A stretch of DNA of 6,489 nucleotides, taken from contig DAVI01000101.1 of the NCBI GenBank assembly GCA_002505495.1, forward strand, positions 2,018 through 8,506, written 5' to 3'. The position numbers and the translations under genes are program-made. Position 1 is the first letter of the stretch, and every line of letters starts with the position of its first letter. The notes under the pieces were generated by a model that made no database searches, had not been told where the DNA came from, and saw only the letters and a program-made list of their open reading frames with translations. This DNA is from Euryarchaeota archaeon UBA59. Lineage in GTDB: Archaea; Thermoplasmatota; Poseidoniia; Poseidoniales; Thalassarchaeaceae. Positions 5,748 through 6,489 of the stretch are shown here, piece by piece.

Positions 5748-6305
5748 TCACGAAAGGGCTGCCTTGCCCTGAGGAATCGCCAGTACGAGCAACGGGAAGA
5801 CAAGGCAGAGAAGCGAGCAGACGCCTTCGATGGCGGCGCTCGCCCCCAATGAGTAACTGAAGCCATAGTCTTCTGCGATGACGGCCATCCAAATCTCCCC
5901 TGCAACCATTGTCAAGCCGAACAGGGCGCCGCCGCCGGCGCTGATGTAGACCCCGAGCCGCTTCTTCTTGACCAACATCGAGCCGCCAACAATCAGAATC
6001 ACCGAGGTGAGAGCGAACATCACGATTGTGAAGAGCAACTGTCCAGACTCGACCAGCGCATCGAACTGAGCAGCCTCCTCACCGCTCACTCCTTCAGTGG
6101 TGCTGACGGCATCGGCCATTGAAAGGGTCAGGATGAGCAGCGCTGAGATCAGCAACAAGCCGACTGCACCGATGATTTCGATGACTCCGATGGTGACTGG
6201 GATGGCGTTGTTCGGTTTGAGCGGAATTTCGGGCATGACCGGCTCATCGGACAACACATCACCCGACAGAACATCATCAGGTGGACCACTGTCCAAAGTT
6301 CCCAT
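5748..6305 (-). CDS. Four-span integral membrane protein of unknown function
   Basis: A 185-residue protein I do not recognise. Residues 1-34 are acidic and Pro-rich (several DVLS-type segments). Four hydrophobic spans follow at about 36-62, 88-111, 117-143 and 155-178. The basic KKKR at 113-116, between spans 2 and 3, should be cytoplasmic, which puts both termini inside and the acidic loop 63-87 (STTEGVSGEEAAQFD) outside. No catalytic or metal-binding motif is visible; Gly-rich span 3 (SAGGGALFG) suggests tight helix packing. The gene starts 25 bases after the thioesterase-like gene on the same strand, so the two probably share a transcript. An AGGAG lies 20 bases before ATG 6305, which is farther than usual; a later in-frame ATG (codon 24) would remove the acidic leader, so the exact start is uncertain. 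An in-frame stop just upstream rules out a longer form. Confidence 0.75.
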   Translation of the reverse strand: MGTLDSGPPDDVLSGDVLSDEPVMPEIPLKPNNAIPVTIGVIEIIGAVGLLLISALLILTLSMADAVSTTEGVSGEEAAQFDALVESGQLLFTIVMFALTSVILIVGGSMLVKKKRLGVYISAGGGALFGLTMVAGEIWMAVIAEDYGFSYSLGASAAIEGVCSLLCLVFPLLVLAIPQGKAALS

Positions 6306-6330
6306 GTTCTACCCAAAGCGGGGTTCTCCT

Positions 6331-6489
6331 TCAATCCTCACCACAGGCACGCAGGGATTCAGCCAATTCTGCCGGAATCGGTTTCGATTCAAAGTTGTCG
6401 AGGTCGACGCACACGGTCACCACCTTGCCGTTCCAGCAGAGCAGACCATCCTGATTCTCGAACCGGTAGCGCCAGGTGCAGGACTTGGT
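6331..6489 (-). CDS. Acyl-CoA thioesterase-like protein (4HBT hotdog family), C-terminal part, cut by window edge
   Basis: The minus-strand frame entering at the right edge is open for 52 codons to a TGA at 6333-6331. The segment reads as two long strands and a closing motif: SCTWRYRFENQDGLLCWNGK (residues 3-22 of the visible part), VVTVCVDLDN (23-32), then SKPIPAELAESLRAC (35-49). This fits the C-terminal end of YbgC/FadM-type 4-hydroxybenzoyl-CoA thioesterase proteins: a 'Y-x-F/V...D-G-x-L-x-x-x-G' strand pair, a 'V-x-V-D' strand and the 'K-P-x-P-I-P' style tail before a short helix. These are hotdog-fold enzymes that hydrolyse acyl-CoA thioesters in the cytosol. The catalytic Asp region is N-terminal and outside the window, so activity cannot be judged. 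The next gene, for a four-span membrane protein, follows after 25 bases. Confidence 0.68.
   Translation of the reverse strand, partial: TKSCTWRYRFENQDGLLCWNGKVVTVCVDLDNFESKPIPAELAESLRACGED

Noticed and set aside
5504..5905. Minus-strand open frame of 133 codons across the convergent junction
   Set aside because: It overlaps the pentapeptide-repeat gene antisense and the membrane-protein gene in another frame; the regular pentapeptides and membrane spans show which frames are real.

Overview
The window looks like euryarchaeal DNA, most likely marine Group II (Poseidoniales). This rests on a very large secreted FG-GAP/fn3 surface protein with one C-terminal membrane anchor and an acidic cytoplasmic tail, an archaeal-type PAC2 family gene, GGTGA-type ribosome binding sites, and TATA-like elements close to start codons. 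The lineage is inferred from gene style; no rRNA or other marker is present.

Layout, left to right. Positions 1-198 (minus strand) hold the first 66 codons of a PAC2 family (proteasome assembly chaperone-like) gene that runs off the left edge. A 73-base gap follows, with a strong ribosome binding site for that gene and a perfect 8-bp hairpin that covers the stop codon of the next gene. Positions 272-4567 (minus) encode a 1431-residue anchored surface protein: signal peptide, probable seven-bladed FG-GAP beta-propeller between two related flanking modules, two fn3 domains, further beta-sandwich domains, one membrane span, and a charged tail ending in a Trp-rich motif. Positions 4568-4817 are an AT-rich divergent promoter region with TATA-like boxes on both strands and two inverted repeats.

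Rightward from there, a small winged-helix-like protein (4818-5342) and a pentapeptide-repeat protein (5348-5746) form a tight two-gene operon. It meets, end to end with one base between stop codons, a leftward gene for a four-span membrane protein (5748-6305). That gene lies 25 bases downstream of the truncated 3' end of a hotdog-fold (4HBT) acyl-CoA thioesterase-like gene (6331-6489).

No RNA genes, insertion sequences, CRISPR arrays or attachment sites were seen. The strongest points for follow-up are the propeller with one loop that has lost its calcium ligands, the duplicated flanking modules, the Trp-rich cytoplasmic tail, and a possible regulatory link between the winged-helix protein and the inverted repeats in the shared promoter region.
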